From NCBI GenBank assembly GCA_030834165.1, contig JAURFU010000010.1, forward strand, positions 1-45,544: a DNA stretch of 45,544 nucleotides, in the 5' to 3' direction. Under the pieces are notes generated by a model that did no database searches, was not told the origin of the DNA, and saw nothing but the letters and a program-made list of their open reading frames with translations. Positions 24,798 through 33,194 of the stretch are shown here, piece after piece (position 1 is the first letter of the stretch; every line of letters begins with the position of its first letter). Position numbers and translations under genes: made by a program. Source of the stretch: Verrucomicrobiota bacterium (GTDB taxonomy: Bacteria; Verrucomicrobiota; Verrucomicrobiia; Opitutales; UBA953).

Positions 24798-25214
24798 TCA
24801 GCGCAGGTTGGAGGTGATCTTGGAGACCAGCTGCTGGGACTCCGGCAGGTTGCCGAAGGCGCCGTACTTGACGCGGACCTGGGTGAAGACGGCCTTGGTG
24901 ATTTCGTCTTCGGCCTTCTCGATGGTGATCTTGATCTCCAGGTCGCCGATGGTGCGGGCGTAGACGACGACGCTGTTCAGCTCCTTGTTGGCGCCGCGGT
25001 CATCGGTCTCGCCGGTGCGGAGGGTGCCGGGCATGGCGTCGATGGTGCGCTTGACGGCGTTGAAGACGGCCTCGGTGTCGGAAGTGTAGCGGGTGGTCAG
25101 CACGCCGGTGACGTTGGAGAAGGAAGCTTCGCGGTTCTGGGAGTTATCCACGCCGATCTGGGTGGAGCATCCGGCGAGGATGAGGGCGGCGAGGAGGGCG
25201 AGGGCGGTTTTCAT
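24798..25214 (-). CDS. Small lipoprotein of unknown function (DUF3568-like)
   Basis: 138 residues. The start at 25214 gives a signal peptide with a lipobox ([11 protein letters not shown]), so the mature N-terminal Cys would be lipidated and membrane-anchored. The mature part has a pattern of an exposed helix and beta strands ([51 protein letters not shown]) reminiscent of DUF3568 lipoproteins; this assignment is from memory of the fold and is tentative. It is a single gene with its own terminator. Confidence 0.75.
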   Translation of the reverse strand: MKTALALLAALILAGCSTQIGVDNSQNREASFSNVTGVLTTRYTSDTEAVFNAVKRTIDAMPGTLRTGETDDRGANKELNSVVVYARTIGDLEIKITIEKAEDEITKAVFTQVRVKYGAFGNLPESQQLVSKITSNLR

Positions 25215-25414
25215 GGGCAAAGGACGTGGTCGTGTGGCAGGAGAGAAAGCACAGCCGGCGGCCATTGGCAAACAGTTTCGCCCTCGCTCCGCGGCCGTGC
25301 GGCGGCCGGTTTTGTAAGCATAATCTCATAACAAGACCGGGTCGGCCGGGACGCGCAAGGATCGCCCTGGGCGGACGGGAAGGGGGGTAGGGCGGAGGCC
25401 GGAATGCCCGGGCG

Positions 25415-25493
25415 AGGCCATTAAATAACTTAAACAACTGAAGGTTAGATAGTTACATTAAATAATAACTGATATCCTTCATTTATTCGGCCT
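25415..25493. promoter_or_regulatory. AT-rich imperfect palindrome upstream of the dcw cluster
   Basis: In the 383-bp gap 25215-25597, a strongly AT-rich island interrupts GC-rich DNA. It folds as nested arms: AGGCC / GGCCT outside, GAAGG (25440-25444) with CCTTC (25476-25480), and AGTTA (25451-25455) with TAACT (25466-25470). It could be an UP-element-like region, a leader RNA hairpin or a protein-binding site. The remainder of the gap holds no ORF of merit. Confidence 0.45.
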
Positions 25494-25546
25494 GGCCGCG
25501 CTGTGAACAAGAAATTGGGCGGATGGGGGGCTAAAACCTTGACCCG

Positions 25547-25581
25547 TGGGGGACTGTGGGGAAAAGTGGGTCATCTGGGGG
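25547..25581 (+). promoter_or_regulatory. MraZ operator boxes (TGGGN repeats) over the dcw promoter
   Basis: TGGGG at 25547, TGGGG at 25557 and TGGGT at 25567 are spaced exactly 10 bp, with a fourth G-run at 25576-25581. This is the arrangement bound by Escherichia coli MraZ, which represses its own operon. A possible -35 TTGACC lies at 25539-25544, so the boxes would cover the spacer and -10 region. Confidence 0.7.
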
Positions 25582-25597
25582 CATCTCCCCATACGCA

Positions 25598-26050
25598 ATG
25601 TCCATTGGCGCCAACAACGGTCTCTTCACCGGCATCCATAAAGGAAAGATGGATGAGAAGAACCGTGTCACCATCCCGGCGGCCTGGCGTTTCGACGAGG
25701 AAGCGACCTTCCTCGCGGTCTTCCATCCGGCGCTCGGTTCCATCGTCGTGTTCCCTCCGTCGATGACCGAACGCATCCGGCTCGCCTCGCAGCAGGTGAC
25801 GGTGAGCGACCCCGTGAAGATGGACGCGATCACGCTGCTCGCGACGAACAGCATCCAGGTCACCTGCGACAAGGCCGGCCGCATCACGCTCAACGAGCAC
25901 ATCGTCAACGAGGCGAAGCTCGAGCGCGAGGTGATCTTCCGCGGCGGCTTCACCACCTTCCAGCTCGTCTCGCCGACGCCGCCCAAGGCCGACCGCGACT
26001 CCGAGTCCGCGCTCACCATCCTCCGCGCCCTCCGCGAGCTCGGCCTGTGA
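25598..26050 (+). CDS. mraZ: Transcriptional regulator MraZ
   Basis: 150-residue DNA-binding protein made of two AbrB-like half-domains. It acts as first gene and autoregulator of the dcw cluster. FTGIHKGKMDEKNRVTIPAAWR and the second-repeat CDKAGRITLNEHIV carry the conserved D-x-K/A-G-R pattern. The ATG at 25598 is chosen over a GTG at 25556, which lies inside the operator boxes and would add unconserved residues. TGGGN boxes lie directly upstream. rsmH follows after 52 bp. Confidence 0.95.
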   Translation: MSIGANNGLFTGIHKGKMDEKNRVTIPAAWRFDEEATFLAVFHPALGSIVVFPPSMTERIRLASQQVTVSDPVKMDAITLLATNSIQVTCDKAGRITLNEHIVNEAKLEREVIFRGGFTTFQLVSPTPPKADRDSESALTILRALRELGL

Positions 26051-26086
26051 TGCGTATCCGGAAGTTACTTACACTGCTCACACCTT

Positions 26087-26095
26087 ATTCACAGC
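26087..26095 (+). promoter_or_regulatory. DnaA-box-like sequence in the mraZ-rsmH gap
   Basis: TTATTCACA matches the TTATNCACA consensus exactly. Near matches lie at 25502-25510 (TTGTTCACA, minus strand) and 25144-25152 (TTATCCACG). Another perfect copy at 17648-17656 overlaps a terminator, so chance is not excluded. Confidence 0.3.
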
Positions 26096-26102
26096 CCGCC
26101 GC

Positions 26103-27020
26103 ATGACCAGCCACGTCCCAGTCCTGCTCGAGGAGTGCCTGACGCTCCTCGCTCCGCAGGACGGGCGCGCCTACCTGGACTGCACCTTCGGCGGCGGCGG
26201 CCACACGGCGGCGATCCTCGCGCGCGCGCCGGGGTGCACGGTCGACGCGATGGACCGCGACCCCGACGCCGGCGTCCGCTCCGCGGCGCTGCTCGCCGCG
26301 CACGCCGGCCGGCTGCGTTTCCATTCCGAGAATTTCCGCCACCTTGACCGCGTTCCGGGGCGATTCGACGGTGTTCTGATGGACATTGGGGTGTCCTCAT
26401 ACCAGTTGGATGTCCCGGAACGCGGTTTCTCCTTCCGCCACGACGCGCCGAACGACATGCGCATGGACACGCGGGCCGGCCGCAGCGCCGCCGAGTTCCT
26501 CGAGCGCGGCGAACGCGCGGAGCTCGAACGCGCCGTCCGCGACTACGGCGAGGAGCCCCGCTGGTTCCGCGTCGTCAACGCGATCGTCGCCGCCCGCGGC
26601 ACCGGCCGCCTCGCCCGGACGGCCAGCTTCGCCGAGCTCGTCGCCGAAGCCGCGCCGCCCGCGCCCGGTCCCCGCGGTCCGCACCCGGCCACCCGCACCT
26701 TCCAAGGCGTCCGCATCGCGGTCAACGACGAGCTCGGCGCCCTGGCCGCCGCCCTGCCGCTCGCCTTCGGCAAGCTCAACGCCGGCGGCGTGCTCGCCGT
26801 CATCTCCTTCCACTCCCTCGAGGACCGGATGGTGAAGCGTTACATGAACGAGGTCGCCGGCCGCCCGGTGGACCGGGACGACGCCCGCAACCAGGACGAC
26901 CGCGTCAAGCAGGCCGACCTCCTCACCCGTAAGGCCGTCCAGCCTTCCGAAGCCGAACAGCTTCGCAACCCCCGCAGCCGGTCGGCGCGCCTCCGCGCCG
27001 TCCGCCGCCTCGCCCCATGA
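26103..27020 (+). CDS. rsmH: 16S rRNA (cytosine(1402)-N(4))-methyltransferase
   Basis: 305-residue SAM-dependent methyltransferase that modifies C1402 in the ribosomal P site. Family motifs are HVPVLLEECL, LDCTFGGGGHTAAIL (SAM site), MDIGVSSYQLDVPERGFSFR, DMRMDTRAG, TFQGVRIAVNDEL and VISFHSLEDRMVKRY, ending with RNPRSRSARLRAVRR. Usual length and usual place after mraZ. The last 4 bp overlap the ftsL start. Confidence 0.96.
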   Translation: MTSHVPVLLEECLTLLAPQDGRAYLDCTFGGGGHTAAILARAPGCTVDAMDRDPDAGVRSAALLAAHAGRLRFHSENFRHLDRVPGRFDGVLMDIGVSSYQLDVPERGFSFRHDAPNDMRMDTRAGRSAAEFLERGERAELERAVRDYGEEPRWFRVVNAIVAARGTGRLARTASFAELVAEAAPPAPGPRGPHPATRTFQGVRIAVNDELGALAAALPLAFGKLNAGGVLAVISFHSLEDRMVKRYMNEVAGRPVDRDDARNQDDRVKQADLLTRKAVQPSEAEQLRNPRSRSARLRAVRRLAP

Positions 27021-27397
27021 GCCCGCGTTTCCTCGCCTGGACCTGGCTGCTGGCCGCCGTCGCCGCCTTCGCGATGGGGACCATCAACATCATGCGCCTG
27101 CGCGTCGAAGCCGACACCATCGGCGGCCGCATCCAGCGGCTCGAACGGGACATCGCCCTTTCCAAGAAGGAGCTCGACGCGGCCCGCCGCCACCGCGACC
27201 AGGCCGTCGACACCCTCCAGCTGCAGCAGCGCATCGGCGACGCCCTCAAGCCCCCGGTGCCCGAGCAGGTGGTCTGGATCCGCTTCACTCCTTCGGCCGT
27301 GTCCCCGGTCCCCCTCTTCTCCGCGAGTCCCCGGATGACGGCCCGCGAAATCGCCTTCCTCGGTTCGGGAGGGCAGGGAGGACCCGCCGCGCGATGA
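27017..27397 (+). CDS. ftsL: FtsL-like cell division protein
   Basis: 126 residues with one N-terminal membrane helix (about 5-22) followed by a periplasmic coiled coil (about 28-75, RLRVEADTIGGRIQRLERDI). This is the FtsL architecture, which pairs with FtsB/DivIC and FtsQ in the division complex. Sequence identity in FtsL is low in all bacteria, so the call rests on topology and on the slot between rsmH and ftsI. A loosely structured C-terminal tail of about 40 residues (FTPSAVSPVPLFSASPR) is longer than in most FtsL. ATGA overlaps at both ends. Confidence 0.75.
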   Translation: MSPRFLAWTWLLAAVAAFAMGTINIMRLRVEADTIGGRIQRLERDIALSKKELDAARRHRDQAVDTLQLQQRIGDALKPPVPEQVVWIRFTPSAVSPVPLFSASPRMTAREIAFLGSGGQGGPAAR

Positions 27398-29190
27398 GCC
27401 TGCCCCACGCCAGGCGAACGCGCTTCCGTTTGCTGGCCTGGGTCGTCCCCTCCTGCTTCCTGGCCGTGGTCGCGCGGCTGGTCTGGTTGCATTGGGTCGA
27501 CGCCCCTCGTCTGCGCGCGGAAGCGCTGCAGGCGCGCCGCGTGCTCCAGGAGAAACCGTGCCGGCGCGGCGAGATCCGCGACGCGCAGGACAACCTGCTC
27601 GCCGTGTCGGAGGACGTGTGGGACATCGGCGTGGACCCCGACGTGCTCACCAAGGCCGACCGGGAACGCGCGGGCGAGGTCGCCGTCGTGCTCGGCCTGT
27701 CCGCCGCCAAGGTCCGCCAGGCCTTCGACACCACCGTGCGCGTCGACGCGGCCGGCGAGGAGCACGTGATCCGCTGGGCCGTGCTCACGCGCGAGGCCGG
27801 CGAGGACGTCGTCAAGCGGGTCAAGGCCCTCGGCATCAAGGCGCTCCGCTCCGAGCTCAAGTACCGCCGCAGCTACCCCAAGGGCCAGCTCGGCGCGCAT
27901 GTGATCGGCTACGTCAACAAGGAGGGCGTCCCCGCCGCCGGCATCGAGAGCGTGATGAACCCGCTCCTCGAAGGCCAGAAAGGTTGGATCGAATCCGAAC
28001 GCGACGGGCGCCACCGCGAGCTCGCCAGCATCCGTCTCCGCGAAGTCGCCCCGGTCGACGGCAGCACGGTCGTCCTCACGATCAACAGCCTCGTGCAGAA
28101 GAGCTGCGAGGAGGCGCTCGCCGCGGTCGCCGCCCGGTATGACCCGAAGGGCGCGGTCATCATCGTCAGCGAGCCTCGGACCGGCCGGATCCTCGGCCTC
28201 GCGAACTGGCCGACCTTCGACCTCAACCGCTTCTTCGACCCTAAGGCCGCGCCGATGGACAGCCAGCGCAACCGAGCGGTGTCCGACGTCTACGAGCCCG
28301 GGTCGGTCTTCAAGATCGTCTCCGTGGCCGGCGCCCTCGAGGAGCGCCTCGTCACGCCGAACTCGGTCTTCGACTGCGGCGTCGCGAGCGTGCCCTACCG
28401 CGGGCGCATGGTCTCGCTCCCGGCCGACTCGCACGCCATCGGCTCGGCCGACATCCGCCAGATCGTGCGCGAGTCCTCCAACCGCGGCACCGTCCAGGTC
28501 GGCATGCAGTACGCCGAACGCTTCGGCGAGGACCGCTTCTTCGCCCTCATCAAGTCCTTCGGCTTCGGCGCGCCGACGGGCCTGATCACCGGCGCCGAGG
28601 TGCCCGGCCTGCTCATCCCGCCCAAGCGCTGGGACGGCCTCACCATCTCCCGCGTCCCGATGGGCCACTCGGTCAGCGTGACCGCGATGCAGATGCACCT
28701 CGCGATGTCGGTCGTCGCCGCCGACGGCCTGCTCATGCAGCCCCAGCTCGTGCTCCGCGTCGAGGACCCGAAGACGAAGGCGACCATCCTCGACTACGCC
28801 CCGCGTTCGCGCGGCCGCGCCATCACGCCCGCCACCGCTTCGCAGATGGCCGCGCTGCTCCGCGCCGTCTGCGGCAAGGGCGGCACCGCCCCGGTCGCCG
28901 ACATCCCGGGCTACGAGGTCGCGGGCAAGACGGGCACCACCCAGAAGATCGTCAACGGCCGCTACTCCTCCGCCCATCACGTCGCCTCGTTCGCCGGCTT
29001 CTTCCCCGTCGGCGACCCGAAGCTCGCCATCACGGTGATCATCGACGAACCGCACGGCGAAGGCGTCGGCTACGGCGGCAAGGTGTCCGCCCCGGTCTTC
29101 CGCGAGGTCGCCGAGAAGTGCATCCGCTGGCTCGACCTCCCGCCCGTCTCCACCCTTCCGCGAGGCCCCGTGGCCGACCTCGGCCGATGA
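27394..29190 (+). CDS. ftsI: Peptidoglycan D,D-transpeptidase FtsI (PBP3, class B)
   Basis: 598-residue septal transpeptidase. A membrane helix at about 12-30 anchors it, followed by the pedestal domain (CRRGEIRDAQDNLLAVS) and the transpeptidase domain with S-x-x-K (SVFK, 304-307), S-x-N (SSN, 361-363) and KTG (512-514). GGTAPVADIPGYEVAGKTGTTQK is canonical. No PASTA domain follows. It works with FtsW in septal wall synthesis. Starts within the ftsL stop and overlaps murE. Confidence 0.95.
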   Translation: MSLPHARRTRFRLLAWVVPSCFLAVVARLVWLHWVDAPRLRAEALQARRVLQEKPCRRGEIRDAQDNLLAVSEDVWDIGVDPDVLTKADRERAGEVAVVLGLSAAKVRQAFDTTVRVDAAGEEHVIRWAVLTREAGEDVVKRVKALGIKALRSELKYRRSYPKGQLGAHVIGYVNKEGVPAAGIESVMNPLLEGQKGWIESERDGRHRELASIRLREVAPVDGSTVVLTINSLVQKSCEEALAAVAARYDPKGAVIIVSEPRTGRILGLANWPTFDLNRFFDPKAAPMDSQRNRAVSDVYEPGSVFKIVSVAGALEERLVTPNSVFDCGVASVPYRGRMVSLPADSHAIGSADIRQIVRESSNRGTVQVGMQYAERFGEDRFFALIKSFGFGAPTGLITGAEVPGLLIPPKRWDGLTISRVPMGHSVSVTAMQMHLAMSVVAADGLLMQPQLVLRVEDPKTKATILDYAPRSRGRAITPATASQMAALLRAVCGKGGTAPVADIPGYEVAGKTGTTQKIVNGRYSSAHHVASFAGFFPVGDPKLAITVIIDEPHGEGVGYGGKVSAPVFREVAEKCIRWLDLPPVSTLPRGPVADLGR

Positions 29191-30707
29191 CGCCTCCGCC
29201 CGCGATGATGCCCGCCTCGACGGAACGCCCGACCTTCAACGCCTTGCTCCAGGGCCTGCCCGTCCTCGGCCGCGCCGGCGACGGTTCGGTGCGCGTGACC
29301 ACGATCGTGACGGACAGCCGCCGCGTGATCCCGGGCGCGCTCTTCTTCGCCCTGCCGGGCCTCCGCGCCAACGGCCACGCCTTCCTCGACGACGTCATCG
29401 CCCGCGGCGCCGCCGCGATCGTCTCCGGCGAACCGGTCTCGGGCCTGCCCGCCGTCGCCGCCGCCCAGGTCGCCGACCCGCGCCGCATGCTCGCCGAGGT
29501 CGCCCGCCGTTTCTACGGCCACCCCGAGGAGTCGCTCCGCCTCGTCGGCGTGACGGGCACCAACGGCAAGACCACGATCTCGACGCTGCTGCGGCATCTC
29601 CTCCAGGCCGACGGTTCGCAGTGGGGCCTCGTCGGCACGGTCCGCTACCACCTCGGCCGCCGTTCGATCCCCTCCTATAAGACGACGCCGGATTCGGCCG
29701 ACCTAGCCGCCTTCTTCCGACAGATGGCCGACGCGGGCTGCGCGGGCGCCTGCCTCGAGGTCAGCTCCCACGCGCTCCATCAGGAGCGCGTCCACGGCTT
29801 CCGCTTCCACGTCGCGGCCTTCACGAACCTCACGCGCGACCATATCGACTACCACGGCGACCTCGCGACCTACCTCGACGCGAAGACCGCCCTCTTCGAC
29901 GGCCGCAACGGCCCGGTGCCCGACGTCAGCGTGATCAACGTAGACGACCCGGCCGGCCGCGTGCTCGCCGAGGCCTGCCGCCGCCGCGGCGCCGTGCTCA
30001 CCTTCGGGCTCTCGGCCGACGCCGACGTCCGCGCGACGGACCTCGCCCTCGACACCGGCGGCGCGATCTTCACCGTCCGCCACGCCGGCCGCTCCGCCGT
30101 CTTCAAGTCGGCCCTGCCGGGCGACTACAACGTCTCCAACGTCCTCTGCGCCCTCGCGATGGCCGCCGCGCTCGGCCGCGATCCCCTCGCCCTCGCGCCG
30201 GCGCTCGCCGCCTTCCCCGGCGTCCCGGGCCGCATGGAACGCGTCGAGGCCGGCCAGCCGTACCCGGTCTTCGTCGACTACGCGCACACCGACGACGCCC
30301 TCCGCAACGCGCTGCGCATGCTCCGCGACATCACCCCGGGACGCGTGCTCTGCGTCTTCGGCTGCGGCGGCGACCGCGACCGCGGCAAGCGCCCCGCGAT
30401 GACCAAGGCCGTCGCCGACCTCGCGCACCTCGCCTGGGCGACCGCCGACAACCCGCGCAAGGAGCCGGTCGAGCGCATCTTCGCCGACATGCGCGAGGGC
30501 CTCGGTCCGCTCCCGTCCGTCGAATTCGTCGCCGACCGGCGCGACGCCATCGGCCGCGCGCTGGCCGCGGCCAAGGCCGGCGACTGCGTCGTGATCGCGG
30601 GCAAGGGCCACGAGACGACCCAGGAATTCGCCGACACCGTGGTGCCGTTCGACGACCGTCAGGTCGTCCGCGAGATCCTCGAGCTCCGGAGGGGCGTCTC
30701 CGCATGA
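29187..30707 (+). CDS. murE: UDP-MurNAc-tripeptide ligase MurE (meso-diaminopimelate type)
   Basis: 506-residue ATP-dependent ligase adding the third amino acid of the peptidoglycan stem. The P-loop is VTGTNGKTT near residue 122; KTTPDS, LEVSSHAL, FTNLTRDHIDYHG and FVDYAHTDDAL follow. DNPR at 421-424 is the sequence motif that selects meso-diaminopimelate, so the wall should be DAP-type. The start overlaps the ftsI stop (ATGA); in-frame ATGs at 29205 and 29208 are alternatives. GKGHE near the end is typical. Confidence 0.95.
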   Translation: MTPPPAMMPASTERPTFNALLQGLPVLGRAGDGSVRVTTIVTDSRRVIPGALFFALPGLRANGHAFLDDVIARGAAAIVSGEPVSGLPAVAAAQVADPRRMLAEVARRFYGHPEESLRLVGVTGTNGKTTISTLLRHLLQADGSQWGLVGTVRYHLGRRSIPSYKTTPDSADLAAFFRQMADAGCAGACLEVSSHALHQERVHGFRFHVAAFTNLTRDHIDYHGDLATYLDAKTALFDGRNGPVPDVSVINVDDPAGRVLAEACRRRGAVLTFGLSADADVRATDLALDTGGAIFTVRHAGRSAVFKSALPGDYNVSNVLCALAMAAALGRDPLALAPALAAFPGVPGRMERVEAGQPYPVFVDYAHTDDALRNALRMLRDITPGRVLCVFGCGGDRDRGKRPAMTKAVADLAHLAWATADNPRKEPVERIFADMREGLGPLPSVEFVADRRDAIGRALAAAKAGDCVVIAGKGHETTQEFADTVVPFDDRQVVREILELRRGVSA

Positions 30708-32080
30708 GCCCCGCCTACGCCGCCGCCGACCTCGCCGCCTGGACCGACGGGCGCTGGACCGCCGCGCCCGCCGCGTCCGTCACGGGCTTCGGCATCGACA
30801 CGCGCGCCTTGCGCGCCGGCGAGGCCTTCGTCGCCGTGCGCACCGAGCGCCGCGACGGCCATGATTTCGTCGGCGCCGCCCGCGCGCAGGGCGCCGCCGG
30901 CGCCCTCGTCGGCCGCCCCGTCGACGACCCGCTGCCGCAGCTCGTGGTCGCCGATCCGCTCGTCGCGCTCCGCCGGATCGCGGCCCGCGCCCGCGCGGCC
31001 TTCCCCGGCGTCGTCATCGGCATCACCGGCAGCGTCGGCAAGACTTCGACGAAGGAGCTGCTCGCCGCCCTGCTCGGCGCCGACGCCTTCGCGACCGAGG
31101 CCAACCTCAACAACACCATCGGCGTGCCGCTCATGCTGCTGCGCGCCGACCCGGCCCGCCACCGTTACGCGGTGATCGAGGCGGGGATGAGCCTGCCCGG
31201 CGAACTCGCCGTCTCGGCCGAGGTGCTGCGTCCGGACCTCGCGGTCGTCACGGCCGTCGCTCCCGTCCATCTCGAAGGCGTCGGTTCGCTCGCCGGCATC
31301 GCCCGCGAGAAGGCCTCGCTCGTCGGCGCGCTCGCGCCCGGCGGCCGGGCCGTGCTGCCCGCCGCCTTGCTCGCCTGGCCTGACTTCGCCGCCGACGCCG
31401 GCCGTTGCGTCGCGGTGGCCTTCGGCGACGAGCCTCTGCCGGCGGCCGCGCCCGCCCGTCTCGTCCGCGCCTCCTTCGGCGTCGCCGCCGACGGCGGCCG
31501 CACGCTGGTCCTCGACGGCGAGACCTTCCCGCTCGGCCCGCTTTCCGACGGCCTCGCGCGCAATGCCGCCCTCGCCGTCGTCGCCGCCCGCCTCGCCGGC
31601 CGCTCCGCGCAGGAACTGGTCGCCGCGCTCGCGGCCTGGGCCCCGCCCGCCGGCCGCGGCAGCGTGCACGTCGACGGCCCGCGCACCTTCACGGTCGACT
31701 GCTACAACTCCAGCCCGGCCTCGTTGCTCGACGCCGTCCGCGCGTTCGACGCCCGCAGCCGGTCCTCGTCGGAACCCCGTCTTTTCGTGCTCGGCGGCAT
31801 GGCCGAGCTCGGCCCCACCTCCGCGCGACTCCACCGCGACTGCGGCGCGCAGCTGCCTCTCCGCTCCGGCGACCTCGTGGTCGTCTTCGGCGGCGAGGCG
31901 GCGGCGTTCCTGCAGGGAGTCGCGCACCCGGAGGCGGGTACCTTCGTCGCGGCCACGATCGAGGAGGCCGCCGCCCGCGTCGCCGCCCATCGCGGCCACG
32001 TCTTCCTCAAGGGCAGCCGCTCGTTCGCGCTCGAACGCTGCCTCCCGCCGTCCCTGCGCTCCGCGCTCTCCTTCCACTAG
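30704..32080 (+). CDS. murF: UDP-MurNAc-tripeptide D-Ala-D-Ala ligase MurF
   Basis: 458-residue ligase that finishes the UDP-MurNAc pentapeptide by adding D-alanyl-D-alanine. GFGIDTRALRAGEAFVA and DGHDFVGAARAQGA form the UDP-binding domain; VIGITGSVGKTSTKELL is the P-loop; NLNNTIGVPLMLL, EAGMSLPGELA and FTVDCYNSSPASLLDAV (Y-N-x-x-P) are family blocks; LGGMAELG and FLKGSRSFALE end it. ATGA overlap with murE, 1-bp gap to mraY. Confidence 0.95.
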   Translation: MSPAYAAADLAAWTDGRWTAAPAASVTGFGIDTRALRAGEAFVAVRTERRDGHDFVGAARAQGAAGALVGRPVDDPLPQLVVADPLVALRRIAARARAAFPGVVIGITGSVGKTSTKELLAALLGADAFATEANLNNTIGVPLMLLRADPARHRYAVIEAGMSLPGELAVSAEVLRPDLAVVTAVAPVHLEGVGSLAGIAREKASLVGALAPGGRAVLPAALLAWPDFAADAGRCVAVAFGDEPLPAAAPARLVRASFGVAADGGRTLVLDGETFPLGPLSDGLARNAALAVVAARLAGRSAQELVAALAAWAPPAGRGSVHVDGPRTFTVDCYNSSPASLLDAVRAFDARSRSSSEPRLFVLGGMAELGPTSARLHRDCGAQLPLRSGDLVVVFGGEAAAFLQGVAHPEAGTFVAATIEEAAARVAAHRGHVFLKGSRSFALERCLPPSLRSALSFH

Positions 32081-32081
32081 G

Positions 32082-33194
32082 ATGCTTTACCGTCTCAGCG
32101 AACTCGTCCACGCCTGGGGGCCTTTCCGCCTCTTCGACTACATCACCGTCCGCGCGATCCTCGCCGGCGTCACGGCCCTCCTGCTGGGCATGCTCTTCTC
32201 CGGCCGCTTCATCGGCGTGCTCGCGCGCCTGCGCCAGCCCGAGCGTTCGGCCCGGCTGATGGGCGACCTCGCCAAGGAAGGCGGCAAGGTCCCGACGATG
32301 GGCGGGCTGATCATCGCCGCCGCGGCGATCCCGGCCGTGCTGCTCTTCGCCCGGCCCGGCGTGCTCGTCTACGCCTCGCTCTGGTGCCTCGTCGGCATGG
32401 GCCTCGTCGGCCTCTACGACGACTGGCTCAAGGTCCGTCACGGCAGTTCCGACGGCATCTCCGCGCGCCTCAAACTGGCCGGCCAGGGCTTCGTGGCGCT
32501 CACCGCCTTCGGCCTCGTGCTGCTCGACCCCGCCTATCGCGAGGGACTCGCCGAGATCTGGCTGCCCGTCCTCAAGGAGCCGCTCTGGTCGGCTGGTTCG
32601 CTGGGCTGGCCCCTCGCCGCCTGCCTGGCCGTCGCGGGCGTGTTCTTCGTCCTCGTCTGCGTGGGCTGCTCGAACGCCGTGAACCTCACCGACGGCCTCG
32701 ACGGCCTCGCCATCGGCTGCGTGCTCATCACGACCGCGATCCTCGGCGTGGTCGCCTATCTCGCGGGACACGCGGAGTTCGCCTCCTACCTGCGCATCCG
32801 CCATGTCGCGGGCGCCGGGGAGCTGGCCGTCTTCTGCGCGGCCCTCTTCGGCGGCGGCCTCGTCTTCCTCTGGCACAACGCGGCGCCGGCGGAGATCTAC
32901 ATGGGCGACGTCGGCGCGCTCGGCCTCGGCGGCGCGCTCGGCGTGGTCGCCTGCCTCATGCGCCAGCCCTTCCTGCTCGCCATCGTCGGCGGCGTGTTCG
33001 TCGTCGAGGCCGTCTCGGTCATCCTGCAGGTCGCCTATTTCAAACGCACGGGCGGCAAGCGGCTGTTCCTGATGACGCCCATCCACCATCACTTCCAGAA
33101 GAAGGGCTGGCCTGCGACGAAGGTCGTGGCGCGCTTCTGGATCCTCTCGCTCCTCTGCGGCCTGCTCGGGCTGCTCTCCCTCAAGCTGCGATGA
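32082..33194 (+). CDS. mraY: Phospho-N-acetylmuramoyl-pentapeptide-transferase
   Basis: 370-residue polytopic membrane enzyme that makes lipid I from UDP-MurNAc-pentapeptide and undecaprenyl phosphate. GGKVPTMGGLII, GLYDDWLKV (the DD pair), SNAVNLTDGLDGLAIG, EIYMGDVGALGLGG and the histidine cluster LMTPIHHHFQKKGW are all conserved, with about ten hydrophobic helices. The ATG at 32082 follows the murF stop by one base. Normal length. Confidence 0.97.
   Translation: MLYRLSELVHAWGPFRLFDYITVRAILAGVTALLLGMLFSGRFIGVLARLRQPERSARLMGDLAKEGGKVPTMGGLIIAAAAIPAVLLFARPGVLVYASLWCLVGMGLVGLYDDWLKVRHGSSDGISARLKLAGQGFVALTAFGLVLLDPAYREGLAEIWLPVLKEPLWSAGSLGWPLAACLAVAGVFFVLVCVGCSNAVNLTDGLDGLAIGCVLITTAILGVVAYLAGHAEFASYLRIRHVAGAGELAVFCAALFGGGLVFLWHNAAPAEIYMGDVGALGLGGALGVVACLMRQPFLLAIVGGVFVVEAVSVILQVAYFKRTGGKRLFLMTPIHHHFQKKGWPATKVVARFWILSLLCGLLGLLSLKLR

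Noticed and set aside
25292-25313. CGGCCG hairpin followed by TTTTG as a plus-strand terminator
   Set aside because: No plus-strand gene ends upstream; it lies in the promoter region of the minus-strand lipoprotein gene, so the hairpin is probably incidental.
25556-25597. Alternative GTG start for mraZ
   Set aside because: It lies in the operator boxes and would add 14 residues not seen in the family; the ATG at 25598 begins the conserved protein.
26923-29055. 710-codon minus-strand frame across ftsL and ftsI
   Set aside because: Antisense shadow of ftsI, with repetitive Asp/Gly/Val/His composition and no recognisable domain.
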